DNA of 64,000 nucleotides, taken from Paraburkholderia unamae (GTDB lineage Bacteria > Pseudomonadota > Gammaproteobacteria > Burkholderiales > Burkholderiaceae). The first letter of the stretch is position 1; every line of letters starts with the position of its first letter. Below are positions 20,996 through 28,425 of the stretch, piece after piece. The notes under the pieces are model-generated. The model was not told the DNA's origin. It did no database searches and saw nothing but the letters and a program-made list of their open reading frames with translations. Location of the stretch: assembly GCF_003268775.1 (NCBI RefSeq), contig NZ_QLSU01000004.1, positions 248,001 to 312,000 on the forward strand, written 5' to 3'. The translations under genes were made by a program, and so were the position numbers.

Positions 20996-21826
20996 TCAGC
21001 GCATGGCGTCGCGCAACGCCTGCGCCGTTTGCGGGTCGGCGGGGAAGAACGCTTCGATCGCGAGCTCGGAGAGCGTGATGTCGACGGGCGTGCCGAATAC
21101 GGTGGTCGTGCTGTAGAACGCCAGCTCGCCTAGCGCCGTGCGCACGCGCAGCGGCACGGCGATGTGATGCGTGAGCGGCTCGATGCTCGCGGCCGCCACG
21201 CCGGGCGGCGTCGGGTAGGCCGCGAGTTCTTCGTGCAGGGCGGCAAGCGCGGGGTCGCCGCTCGCATCGATCTGGCGTTGCAGGCGCGTGAGCAGATGCG
21301 CGCGCCACGCGTGCCAGTTGACGATGCGCGGCGCGATGCCTGCGGGATGCAGCGAAAGCCGCAGCGCGTTGATCGGCGCGTCGAGCAGGGCGGGCGACGC
21401 ATCGCCGATAAGGGGGGCGAGCGCGCCGTTCGCGGCGACGATGTTCCAGTGGCGGTCCACCGCCACGGCGGGATAGGGCTCGTGCCCGCGCAGCACGAGA
21501 TCGACGGCCTCGCGCGCGGCGGCAAGCTGCGGGTCGTCCAGGGCGCGCTCGCGGTAGAGCGGCGCATAGCCCGCCGCCATGAGCAGCGCGTTGCGCTCGC
21601 GCAGCGGCACGTCGAGCTGCTCCGCGAGATGCATGACCATTTCGCGGCTCGGCAGCGCGCGGCCCGATTCGACGAAGCTCAGATGGCGGGTCGAAATCTC
21701 CGCTTCCGTGGCGAGCAGCAACTGGCTCATGCGGCGGCGCATGCGCCAGTCGCGCAGCATCTCGCCGACGCTGCGGCGCGCGGCGCCGGCCGCGGTGGCC
21801 GGCAGTGTGGAGGCGAGCGTGTTCAT
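20996..21826 (-). CDS. XRE-family regulator with MmyB-like ligand-binding domain
   Basis: A 276-residue transcription factor has an N-terminal helix-turn-helix (about 18-75, with MRRRMSQLLLATEAEISTRHLSFVESGR) and a C-terminal MmyB/PAS-like ligand domain containing the family phrase VDRHWNIVAANG. A paralogue with the same architecture lies at 46796-47641. The frame is open to 21940, but M at 21826 gives the family start MNTLAST; the Shine-Dalgarno is poor there. It converges on hyi. Its target is not apparent. Confidence 0.88.
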   Translation of the reverse strand: MNTLASTLPATAAGAARRSVGEMLRDWRMRRRMSQLLLATEAEISTRHLSFVESGRALPSREMVMHLAEQLDVPLRERNALLMAAGYAPLYRERALDDPQLAAAREAVDLVLRGHEPYPAVAVDRHWNIVAANGALAPLIGDASPALLDAPINALRLSLHPAGIAPRIVNWHAWRAHLLTRLQRQIDASGDPALAALHEELAAYPTPPGVAAASIEPLTHHIAVPLRVRTALGELAFYSTTTVFGTPVDITLSELAIEAFFPADPQTAQALRDAMR

Positions 21827-22030
21827 GCCGCCGATTCTAGCGAAACGCGCGCGCAAGACCATTACGTCTGAGGTAAAGTCCGCGCCGCGCGCGGCCGTTA
21901 TCGAATATATGAAAACCTCCGTAACAAGCCCCTGCGGCATTTATGGAGGACGTATACGCTGGACCGTGCGATCGCCTAGAATGAAAAGTCTCACGTACTG
22001 TGGCTGTGGCGTCGCGCAGAGGAGACCGCC

Positions 22031-22192
22031 ATGAGGGAAACCGTTGCTGCTTACCTGCTCGGACCAGCCGTGATGGTGCTGGTGTGCGCGGCCATGTGGG
22101 CCGTGTCGCGCCGCAGCAGGGGCTTGCTCGAGGAGCGCTTCACGCGCTGGCTCGACGCCCATCGTCCGCACGGCATGCGTCACAAGCATTGA
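22031..22192 (+). CDS. Small single-helix membrane protein (53 residues)
   Basis: A short gene starts at ATG 22031 behind AGGAG at a good distance and ends at TGA 22192. The protein begins METVAA-like (M-R-E-T-V-A-A-Y), has one hydrophobic helix (about residues 8-25, LLGPAVMVLVCAAMWAV) and a basic cytoplasmic tail rich in Arg and His. It is divergent from the XRE regulator, 204 bases away. I do not recognise it; the strong ribosome-binding site and codon use are the support. Confidence 0.6.
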   Translation: MRETVAAYLLGPAVMVLVCAAMWAVSRRSRGLLEERFTRWLDAHRPHGMRHKH

Positions 22193-22467
22193 GCGTGCCA
22201 GAGCGGCGACGGCGTGCGCGCAGGCTCCTCGCCGGATCGCTCGCGCAACGGTTTCGCCGCCCGGCTCGCTGCTCCCATTCCATAGCATTCCGAATCAATT
22301 TCCGAGTGGTCCCGAGTGGCATTCGCACGTAGCCGTTGGCGCTATCGTGCGCGGCCCGCGTTCGTCCATCGGGGTTTGCCTGCTGTCTCCGTTTCATGTT
22401 GTGGGAAGGTTGGGGGAACTGAGCGCAAGCGCCACGGTCATTCCGATATTGCATACCGGAGCCCTTC

Positions 22468-22899
22468 ATGACCCGTCCCGCCGATTCCCTCATCATCTTC
22501 ATCGCCCGTGTCGCCCTTGCCATCCTGTTCCTTTGGGGTGGGGCCATGAAGCTGCTGGGGTATGCGGGGTTCGTCGGCTACCTTCATTCGAAGGGCGTGC
22601 CCTATGCCTCGTATGCGGCGATCGTGGCGACGGTCATCGAACTGCTCGGCGGCATTGCGCTCGTGCTGGGCATGCGCACGCGCGCTGTGGCCTTCCTGCT
22701 TGCCGTGTACGCTGTCGTTACGGCGATATTCGGACATGACTTCTGGAACATGACGCAAGCCGCGTTGCAACAGGACGCAGTGGTGCACTTCTGGAAGAAC
22801 GTGGCGATCGCGGGTGGTTTCCTGCTGCTCACCGTAACGGGCGCGGGACGTGCTTCTGTCGATGGCTTGCGCGCGCCGCGCGGCGGCCTGCGCGGCTAG
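22468..22899 (+). CDS. DoxX-family membrane protein
   Basis: A 143-residue protein with four predicted helices has the DoxX pattern: an N-terminal helix RVALAILFLWGGAMKLLGY, then the segment AIVATVIELLGGIALVLGMRTR and FGHDFWNM. Family members are inner-membrane proteins tied to quinone or thiosulfate redox and oxidative stress, but the exact role varies. CCGGAG precedes ATG 22468. It is followed by a small unknown gene in the same direction. Confidence 0.88.
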   Translation: MTRPADSLIIFIARVALAILFLWGGAMKLLGYAGFVGYLHSKGVPYASYAAIVATVIELLGGIALVLGMRTRAVAFLLAVYAVVTAIFGHDFWNMTQAALQQDAVVHFWKNVAIAGGFLLLTVTGAGRASVDGLRAPRGGLRG

Positions 22900-22962
22900 G
22901 CGCCCACGGCAGCGGGCAAAACGGCACAACCACCGGGCAACCGGACGACCAGGGAGCAGGCC

Positions 22963-23232
22963 TTGATACAGAACTTCGATTACAACGTGGCGGGCAAGCC
23001 GGAGCAATTCTGCGCGAGCCTCGCCGAAGACGGCACGCGGCGCGTGTTCATCAGTTATGCGGATACGGCCAAGACGCTCGTGATCCTCGACGCCACCGGC
23101 CTGCTCGGCGCACTCAAGGCCGAGCTGGAGGAGCCGGACCAGCTCATCGCGCACGCCATTCGCAAGGCGCAGAACGAAGGGCTGATCGAACGCGCGATCG
23201 ACTCCGGCGCGATTCAGGAGGCGTCGCTGTAG
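22963..23232 (+). CDS. Hypothetical protein, 89 residues
   Basis: This small soluble protein starts at a TTG codon (22963) with AGGGAG six bases upstream. It has no signal peptide or membrane segment. It reads as an alpha/beta mini-domain: strand-like RRVFISYADTAKTLVILDA is followed by a helical, acidic stretch GALKAELEEPDQLIAHAIRKAQ. It lies 63 bases after the DoxX gene and may be in its operon. Family not recognised. Confidence 0.65.
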   Translation: MIQNFDYNVAGKPEQFCASLAEDGTRRVFISYADTAKTLVILDATGLLGALKAELEEPDQLIAHAIRKAQNEGLIERAIDSGAIQEASL

Positions 23233-23247
23233 CCGCCTTGCAGGGCG

Positions 23248-24729
23248 TCAGCGCGACTCGTTCAGGCGCGGCGCCGCAGCCGGGCGCGCCCCCGCGTGCG
23301 CCGCAGCGGTCCTCACGAACCACGCCAGCCCCGCCGCCGTGAGCAGGAGCGCCGTCGAGATCGCGGCCTCCGCTCGCAGGCCGGCCACCACCTGCGCCGC
23401 GAACGCGCCGCCCGCGAGCGCGCCGAACGCCGCCACACCCACCGCACCGCCCGCCTGACGCGCCGTATTGAGCAGCGCCGAGGCCGTGCCCGCGCGCGCC
23501 GGTTCGACCGAGGAGAGCACCGCTGTCGTCATCGCCGGGACGGCCAGCCCCATGCCCGAGGGAATCAGCAGGAAGGCGAGGAGCACGAAGGCGAGCGGCG
23601 TCGCGGCGTCCACCGTCGTTAGCAACGCGTAACCGGCCCCGGCGAGGAGCGCGCCGACGACCATCGGCCGGCGCGTGCCGTAATGCGCCACCACATGCCC
23701 GCTCACGATGTTCGACAGCAGGAAGCCGCCGGTCAGCGGCACGAACGCGAGCCCCGCCTGCAACGGCGTCTCGCCGCGCGCGTGTTGCAGGTAGAGCGCG
23801 AGCACGAACACGGTGCCGTAATAGGTGAGATTCACGCAGATGCCGAACAGCACCGCCGCGCTGAACGTGCGGTTGCGCAGCATGGCGAGCGGCAGCATCG
23901 GATCGCGCACGCGCGCTTCGAGCGAAACGAAGGCGAAGCCCGCGGCGAACGCGAGCGCGAAGCCGCCCGCCACCGCCCAGTGCATGAAGCCGAGCGGACG
24001 CCATTCGATCACCGCGCCCGTGAACGCCGTGAGCGCCACCACGGCGAGCACCTGGCCGCGCACGTCGAGGCTGCGCGCGGCCGCCGCTACCCCTGCCGTG
24101 GCCGCCGCGCCGGGTTCACGTGCATGGCGGCGCGGCGCCGGAATCCAGGCGAGCGTGGCCGCGAGGCCGGCCGCGCACAGCGGCAGGTTCACGAGAAAAA
24201 TGCTGCGCCAGCCGAAAGCCGCGATCAGCAGGCCGCCCGCCACCGGCCCGGCGGCGATCGAAATGGCGCCCGCGGCGGTCCAGAAGCCCACGGCGCGTGC
24301 CCGCAGCGCCCGGTCATGGCGGCACGCCTCGTTGAGCAGCGCAAGCGAGTTCGGCAGCATGGCCGCCGCGCCCGCGCCTTGCAGCGCGCGGGCGGCGACC
24401 AGCATCGCCGCATTGGCGGCAAGGCCGCACGCGAGCGAGGCGAGCGCGAACACCACGAGCCCGGCGGCATAGAGGCGGCGCGCGCCGTAACGCTCGCCGA
24501 GCACGCCGCCCGAGAGCATCAGCACCGCGAAGGCGAGCGTGTAGGCGTCGACGATCCATTGCAGGCCCGCGACCCTCGTGTGGAGGTCGGTAGCGATGCG
24601 CGCGAGCGCGATATTGACGATGGTGACGTCGAGCTGCGTGACCACGAAGCCCACGCTGACTGTCGCGACGATGCGCGTGAGGGCGGGCGTGAAGTGGACG
24701 GGGGCGGGGGTGGGGTGTGAGGTATTCAT
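23248..24729 (-). CDS. MFS drug exporter, DHA2 (EmrB/QacA) type
   Basis: A 493-residue inner-membrane protein with about 14 helices. The DHA2 motif in helix 1, QLDVTIVNIALARIATDL, and motif A, GERYGARRLYAAGL, are clear; motif C in helix 5 reads AGPVAGGLL. Members export hydrophobic drugs or metabolites by proton antiport. It follows an MHS-type transporter on the same strand after 138 bases that contain a perfect 34-bp palindrome, so joint transcription is doubtful. Confidence 0.9.
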   Translation of the reverse strand: MNTSHPTPAPVHFTPALTRIVATVSVGFVVTQLDVTIVNIALARIATDLHTRVAGLQWIVDAYTLAFAVLMLSGGVLGERYGARRLYAAGLVVFALASLACGLAANAAMLVAARALQGAGAAAMLPNSLALLNEACRHDRALRARAVGFWTAAGAISIAAGPVAGGLLIAAFGWRSIFLVNLPLCAAGLAATLAWIPAPRRHAREPGAAATAGVAAAARSLDVRGQVLAVVALTAFTGAVIEWRPLGFMHWAVAGGFALAFAAGFAFVSLEARVRDPMLPLAMLRNRTFSAAVLFGICVNLTYYGTVFVLALYLQHARGETPLQAGLAFVPLTGGFLLSNIVSGHVVAHYGTRRPMVVGALLAGAGYALLTTVDAATPLAFVLLAFLLIPSGMGLAVPAMTTAVLSSVEPARAGTASALLNTARQAGGAVGVAAFGALAGGAFAAQVVAGLRAEAAISTALLLTAAGLAWFVRTAAAHAGARPAAAPRLNESR

Positions 24730-24824
24730 GCACCCATCGTAGGGCGCATGCCGGCTGCGACGTTTCGGCCTGGGGTGAATCGTCGAAGCCGCCGGAAAAA
24801 TGGCGCCGGAACGGCGGGGCCGTC

Positions 24825-24858
24825 CCGTGCGCCTTCAGTGCGCACTGAAGGCGCACGG
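24825..24858. repeat. Perfect 34-bp palindrome between two MFS genes
   Basis: The left half (24825-24841, CCGTGCGCCTTCAGTGC) is matched base for base by the right half, centred on TGCGCA with no spacer. It lies 10 bases after the stop of the MHS transporter (minus strand) and 96 bases before the DHA2 exporter start. No T run follows on either strand, so it is not a standard terminator. It could be a transcript-end hairpin or a dimeric protein site. Confidence 0.6.
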
Positions 24859-24867
24859 AGTACGTGC

Positions 24868-26169
24868 TTACTCGTCGCGCTGCGGGTCTTTGAAGAACAG
24901 CGTCGTGATCGCGCCGAGCACGCAGATCGCGGCGACGTAGTACGCGGGCGCGAGCGGCGCGGACTTCATCATGAGCGCGACGACGATCGGCGTGAGGCCG
25001 CCGAACACGGCATACGCCACGTTGTACGAGAACGAGATGCCCGAGAAGCGCACCACGGGCGGGAACGCGTTCACCATCACATAAGGCACCGCGCCGATAG
25101 TCCCGACCAGCAGCCCGGCCACCGCGTAGAGCGGCATGAGCAGCGAGCTGTCCACGGCGATCTGGCGGAACAGCGTGTAGTACGAGATGGCCAGCGCAAT
25201 GCCGCCAATGGCGAGCACGCGGCGCGCGCCGAAGCGGTCCGCGAGCGCGCCCGCGGTGACGCAACCGACCGTGAGGAAGAGCGTCGCCACGCAGTTGGCG
25301 AGCAGCGACGTGGTGGCGTCGAGATGGAACTGCTTTTGCAGGAGCGGCGGCGTCATCAGGATCACGACGACGATGGCGGCCGACAGCATCCACGTGAGCA
25401 GCATCGAGACGATCACGGCGCGGCCGTGGTCGCGCAGCACGGCCTTGAGCGGAATTTCGTCGGCGAGCGACTTGCGCGCCTGCATCTCCGCGAATACCGG
25501 CGTTTCGTGCAGCCACTGGCGCAGGTACACCGAGAACATGCCGAACAGCCCGCCGATCAGGAACGGAATGCGCCAGGCATACGCGGCGATGTCGCCCGGC
25601 GCGTAGTGATGGTTGACCGCCGCGGCGATCAGCGAGCCGAGCAGGATGCCGAACGTGAGGCCCGCCGTGAGCGTGCCGCACGCATAGCCGATGTGGCGGC
25701 GCGGCACGTGCTCGGAGACGAACACCCACGCGCCCGGCACCTCGCCGCCCACGGCCGCGCCTTGCAGCACGCGCAGCGTGAGGAGCAGCACCGGCGCGAG
25801 CACGCCGATCGTCGCATAGGTGGGCAGGCAGCCCATGGCGAGCGTGGGCAGCGCCATCAGCAGCACGGAGAGCGTGAACATGCGCTTGCGGCCGAGCAGG
25901 TCGCCGAAGTGCGCCATGACGATGCCGCCGAGCGGGCGCGCGAGGTAGCCCGCCGCGAAGATGCCGAACGTCTGGAGCTGACGCAGCCAGTCGGGAATCG
26001 TTGCGGGGAAGAACAACTGGCCGATGGCCGGCGCGAAGAACACGAAGATGATGAAGTCGTAGAACTCCAGGGCCCCGCCGAGCGCCGCGAGCGCCAGCGT
26101 CTTGTAGTCGCTGCGTGTGAGCGCGCGCGTGGCGGCTGGCGCGCGCACGTCGATGTCTGTTGCTTGCAT
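24868..26169 (-). CDS. MFS metabolite:H+ symporter (MHS family)
   Basis: A 433-residue, 12-helix importer of the ProP/ShiA/KgtP-type MHS family. Diagnostic segments are ALGGALEFYDFIIFVFFA in helix 1, GDLLGRKRMFTLSVLLMA in the 2-3 loop, and LRVLQGAAVGGEVPGAWVFVSEH in helix 4. Such proteins bring in small carboxylates or osmolytes. The frame is open to 26364, but ATG 26169 gives the normal N-terminus. The substrate cannot be told. Confidence 0.88.
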   Translation of the reverse strand: MQATDIDVRAPAATRALTRSDYKTLALAALGGALEFYDFIIFVFFAPAIGQLFFPATIPDWLRQLQTFGIFAAGYLARPLGGIVMAHFGDLLGRKRMFTLSVLLMALPTLAMGCLPTYATIGVLAPVLLLTLRVLQGAAVGGEVPGAWVFVSEHVPRRHIGYACGTLTAGLTFGILLGSLIAAAVNHHYAPGDIAAYAWRIPFLIGGLFGMFSVYLRQWLHETPVFAEMQARKSLADEIPLKAVLRDHGRAVIVSMLLTWMLSAAIVVVILMTPPLLQKQFHLDATTSLLANCVATLFLTVGCVTAGALADRFGARRVLAIGGIALAISYYTLFRQIAVDSSLLMPLYAVAGLLVGTIGAVPYVMVNAFPPVVRFSGISFSYNVAYAVFGGLTPIVVALMMKSAPLAPAYYVAAICVLGAITTLFFKDPQRDE

Positions 26170-26553
26170 TTCCGAAAAACCAGGGTGTTTGTTATGTACG
26201 ACGTTGTAAGGAACGCGTGTGGACGTCCGTGATGGCCGAATTTGCCTGGTGCGCGCGTGGCGCGGGGGCGGCGGTCGTCGGAAAGTGGGCGCGAGGGTGG
26301 GGCACGGCAACAGCGCGTCCGTACGGGTGGGCGGACGCGCCGACGAGTTCAGGCCAGCGCGCAATTCTACAGGAAGCTTGCAGGGGGCCAGGCACGCCGG
26401 GGTAGGCGGCCGTCAGGGCGTGTGCCGATCGTTGTCGGAAATCAGCCGGGTGAGGGCGAGTCTGGGTGCAATTCGGACTCGTCCGATGGGCAGCCTTTGC
26501 ACATATCCACAGAATTGCCCGGCTTGATTTTCGATCCATGAGAGGACTTCATC
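26170..26553. promoter_or_regulatory. Divergent intergenic region, MHS transporter / orphan response regulator
   Basis: These 384 bases lie between divergently transcribed genes and should contain both promoters. They are GC-rich with no ribosome-binding site and start pair that would support a gene. No strong inverted repeat or recognised operator was seen. Confidence 0.35.
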
Positions 26554-27288
26554 ATGCGTATCGCGATTTTTCAGCGCGACGCTGTACACCGCCAGCAAAT
26601 CGAGCGGGTTCTGACGCAATGCGGCCACGCGTGCATGCCGTTCAGCGAGCCGCTCATGCTTGCCCGGACGCTCGCCGCATCGACCGTGGACATGCTCGTG
26701 CTCGACTGGCAGGGTTCGCGGCTGGCGGGCTCGGAACTGGTGAAAACGTTGCGCGCCGTGAACGGCAGCCAGATTCCGGTGCTGTTCGTTTCGGAGGACA
26801 TGTCGGACGAGAGCGTGGTGCGCGCGTTCTCGGTCGGCGCCGACGACTATGTGTGCCTGCCGGTTTGTCCTTCCGTGCTGCGCGCGCGCGTGAACGCGCT
26901 CCTGCGCCGCGCGTTCCCCGACCGCTACGACAACACCACGATCCACGCCGGGCCGTACCACTTCGACATGCGGCGCCAGGCGGTCAGCGTACACGGCAAG
27001 CCCGTGCTGCTGTCCAGCACGCAATACCGGCTTGCTTCGCTGTTTTTCGCGAACATCGGGCGGGTGCTCTCGCGCGACCACATTTATGCGATGGTGTGGG
27101 GCCGCGAGTTGCACACGCTCACGCGCACGATCGACAGCCATGTGTCGCGCCTGCGCCTGTTGCTCGAGATCGACGAGCCGAACGGTTTCCGGCTGCAACC
27201 GGTATACAAGAGCGGCTACCGGCTGCTGCGCCTGCAAGACGAGGCAGCGGCGCTCGCAAGCGAAGGCGAGGAACTGGAGCCGGCCTGA
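26554..27288 (+). CDS. Orphan OmpR-type regulator with degenerate receiver
   Basis: A 244-residue protein has a receiver-like domain (1-118) and a winged-helix OmpR/PhoB DNA-binding domain (about 125-230, with SSTQYRLASLFFANIGRVLSRDHIYAMVWG and IDSHVSRLRLLLE). The presumed phospho-Asp is Asp51 (VLDW), and Ser80 is in the Thr/Ser position. The acidic pair that binds Mg2+ is replaced by Gln7-Arg8, and the conserved Lys before Pro is Leu102. Standard phosphorylation is therefore doubtful. No histidine kinase gene is adjacent. A strong terminator follows. Confidence 0.88.
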   Translation: MRIAIFQRDAVHRQQIERVLTQCGHACMPFSEPLMLARTLAASTVDMLVLDWQGSRLAGSELVKTLRAVNGSQIPVLFVSEDMSDESVVRAFSVGADDYVCLPVCPSVLRARVNALLRRAFPDRYDNTTIHAGPYHFDMRRQAVSVHGKPVLLSSTQYRLASLFFANIGRVLSRDHIYAMVWGRELHTLTRTIDSHVSRLRLLLEIDEPNGFRLQPVYKSGYRLLRLQDEAAALASEGEELEPA

Positions 27289-27342
27289 TCCGGGTTCAGG
27301 CAAGCGCGGCTCGCGCAGCTTGAGGCACACAACAAGCAAACA

Positions 27343-27381
27343 AAAAGGGCGGCGGCACGTCAAGCGTGCCGCCGCCCTTTT
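27343..27381. terminator. Strong bidirectional terminator
   Basis: A 17-bp perfect stem (AAAAGGGCGGCGGCACG at 27343-27359 and its complement at 27365-27381) has the loop TCAAG. It carries T runs on both strands and lies between convergent genes, the orphan regulator and a small hypothetical gene. Confidence 0.9.
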
Positions 27382-27413
27382 GCGTAATGTGTGCCGGGGC
27401 GGTGCAGGGCGCG

Positions 27414-27692
27414 TCAGCGCGCGAGGCCGAGCCCTTGCAGGATCGCGTTGCCTTCCGAAGTGAGGCGGATACGCGATGCGCCGGCGTCGTCCATGACCGG
27501 CTCGACGAGGCCCGCTTCCTGTAGCATCGGAATCTCGGGTTTCGCTTGCGCGTCGATCGGCGCGTGCAGCAGCAACAGGAGCGTGGCGAGCTCGTGGTGG
27601 CTCAGCAGCCGGCGCAGCAGCGTGCGGCGTGCGGGCTTCGCTGCCGGCGTAGCGGCGCTCGTTGCCTGGTTCTGCGGTTCTTGCTGGTTCAC
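27414..27692 (-). CDS. Hypothetical protein, 92 residues, winged-helix-like
   Basis: The gene starts at GTG 27692 with AGGAGG five bases upstream. After a flexible Ala/Gln-rich N-terminus, residues 23-92 read like a small helical domain with a wing: LLSHHELATLLLLLHAPI, then MLQEAGLVEPV and SRIRLTSEGNAILQGLGL. The LTSEG segment resembles the wing of MarR/ArsR-type helix-turn-helix proteins, but this is only a resemblance. There are no membrane segments. Family not recognised. Confidence 0.65.
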   Translation of the reverse strand: MNQQEPQNQATSAATPAAKPARRTLLRRLLSHHELATLLLLLHAPIDAQAKPEIPMLQEAGLVEPVMDDAGASRIRLTSEGNAILQGLGLAR

Positions 27693-27868
27693 GGGACCTC
27701 CTGCTGCGTTCGTTTCTTTTCGGTCAGCGCATGATGCTGACGAAGACTTAAGCGATTCTTAAAACCGCCCGCCAAAATGTGTCACGGCGCTACAGCGCGT
27801 AACGTCACGTAAGAAGATGTAATCGAACCAGGCGCGCCGCGCCGCGCTGAAAGCCCGGCGTCAAAATT

Positions 27869-28201
27869 TCAGGGCGCGCAGGTTTTGCTCGCCCCCTCGA
27901 TCCACAGGTTCGAGGCGTGGCGCTTGCCCGCGTAATAGCGGTAGGTGGTCGTGCCGTTGTCGGCGCGGATCTTGATCACGTTCGAGTCGCCGAACTCGAG
28001 CATCTGGCCTTGCGGCAGCGGCGAGGTCGAGAAGCTGGCGCCGTGGTGCGTCGCTTCCACGGTCAGGCAGGAGATCACGTCCTGAACCGACCGGTTAGTC
28101 GTGGAATCGATGACCGGCTGGCCTGCATCCGGATTGCTCTGGAACCACGCGCACGCGCCGAGGCTGAGCGAGAGGGCAAGGGGTACGGCGAGCTTCTTCA
28201 T
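27869..28201 (-). CDS. Small lipoprotein, function unknown
   Basis: A 110-residue protein starts at ATG 28201 with a lipoprotein signal (MKKLAVPLALSLSLGACAW; lipid-attachment Cys at residue 17). The mature part has two more cysteines (DVISCL and the C-terminal KTCAP) that could pair in the periplasm, and a beta-rich stretch MLEFGDSNVIKIRADNGTTTYRYY. The frame is open further upstream without support. The family is not recognised. Confidence 0.75.
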   Translation of the reverse strand: MKKLAVPLALSLSLGACAWFQSNPDAGQPVIDSTTNRSVQDVISCLTVEATHHGASFSTSPLPQGQMLEFGDSNVIKIRADNGTTTYRYYAGKRHASNLWIEGASKTCAP

Positions 28202-28425
28202 ATTTCTCTGATCTCGTACGAAGGCTACGGGAAGCCGATCATTATATCGGGAGCATCTCGCGTGCCACGTCCCCGACGTCAAACTGTCACGCGCCAGGCA
28301 TAGGTGTTGCGGCAGTGCGACGTGCGTGCGCCGCCCGTCATACCGGCACGCAAGAACTTACGGAGCGAGATAGACTATCTTAGGGGTGCCGTCTCGAAGT
28401 CTGACGTGACGTCAGGAGAATACGC

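Noticed and set aside
27781..27830. Further GTAAC element (GCGTAACGTCACGTAAG)
   Set aside because: It lacks the full TGTAACA core and any symmetry, so it was not grouped with the repeats at 9675 and 32765.
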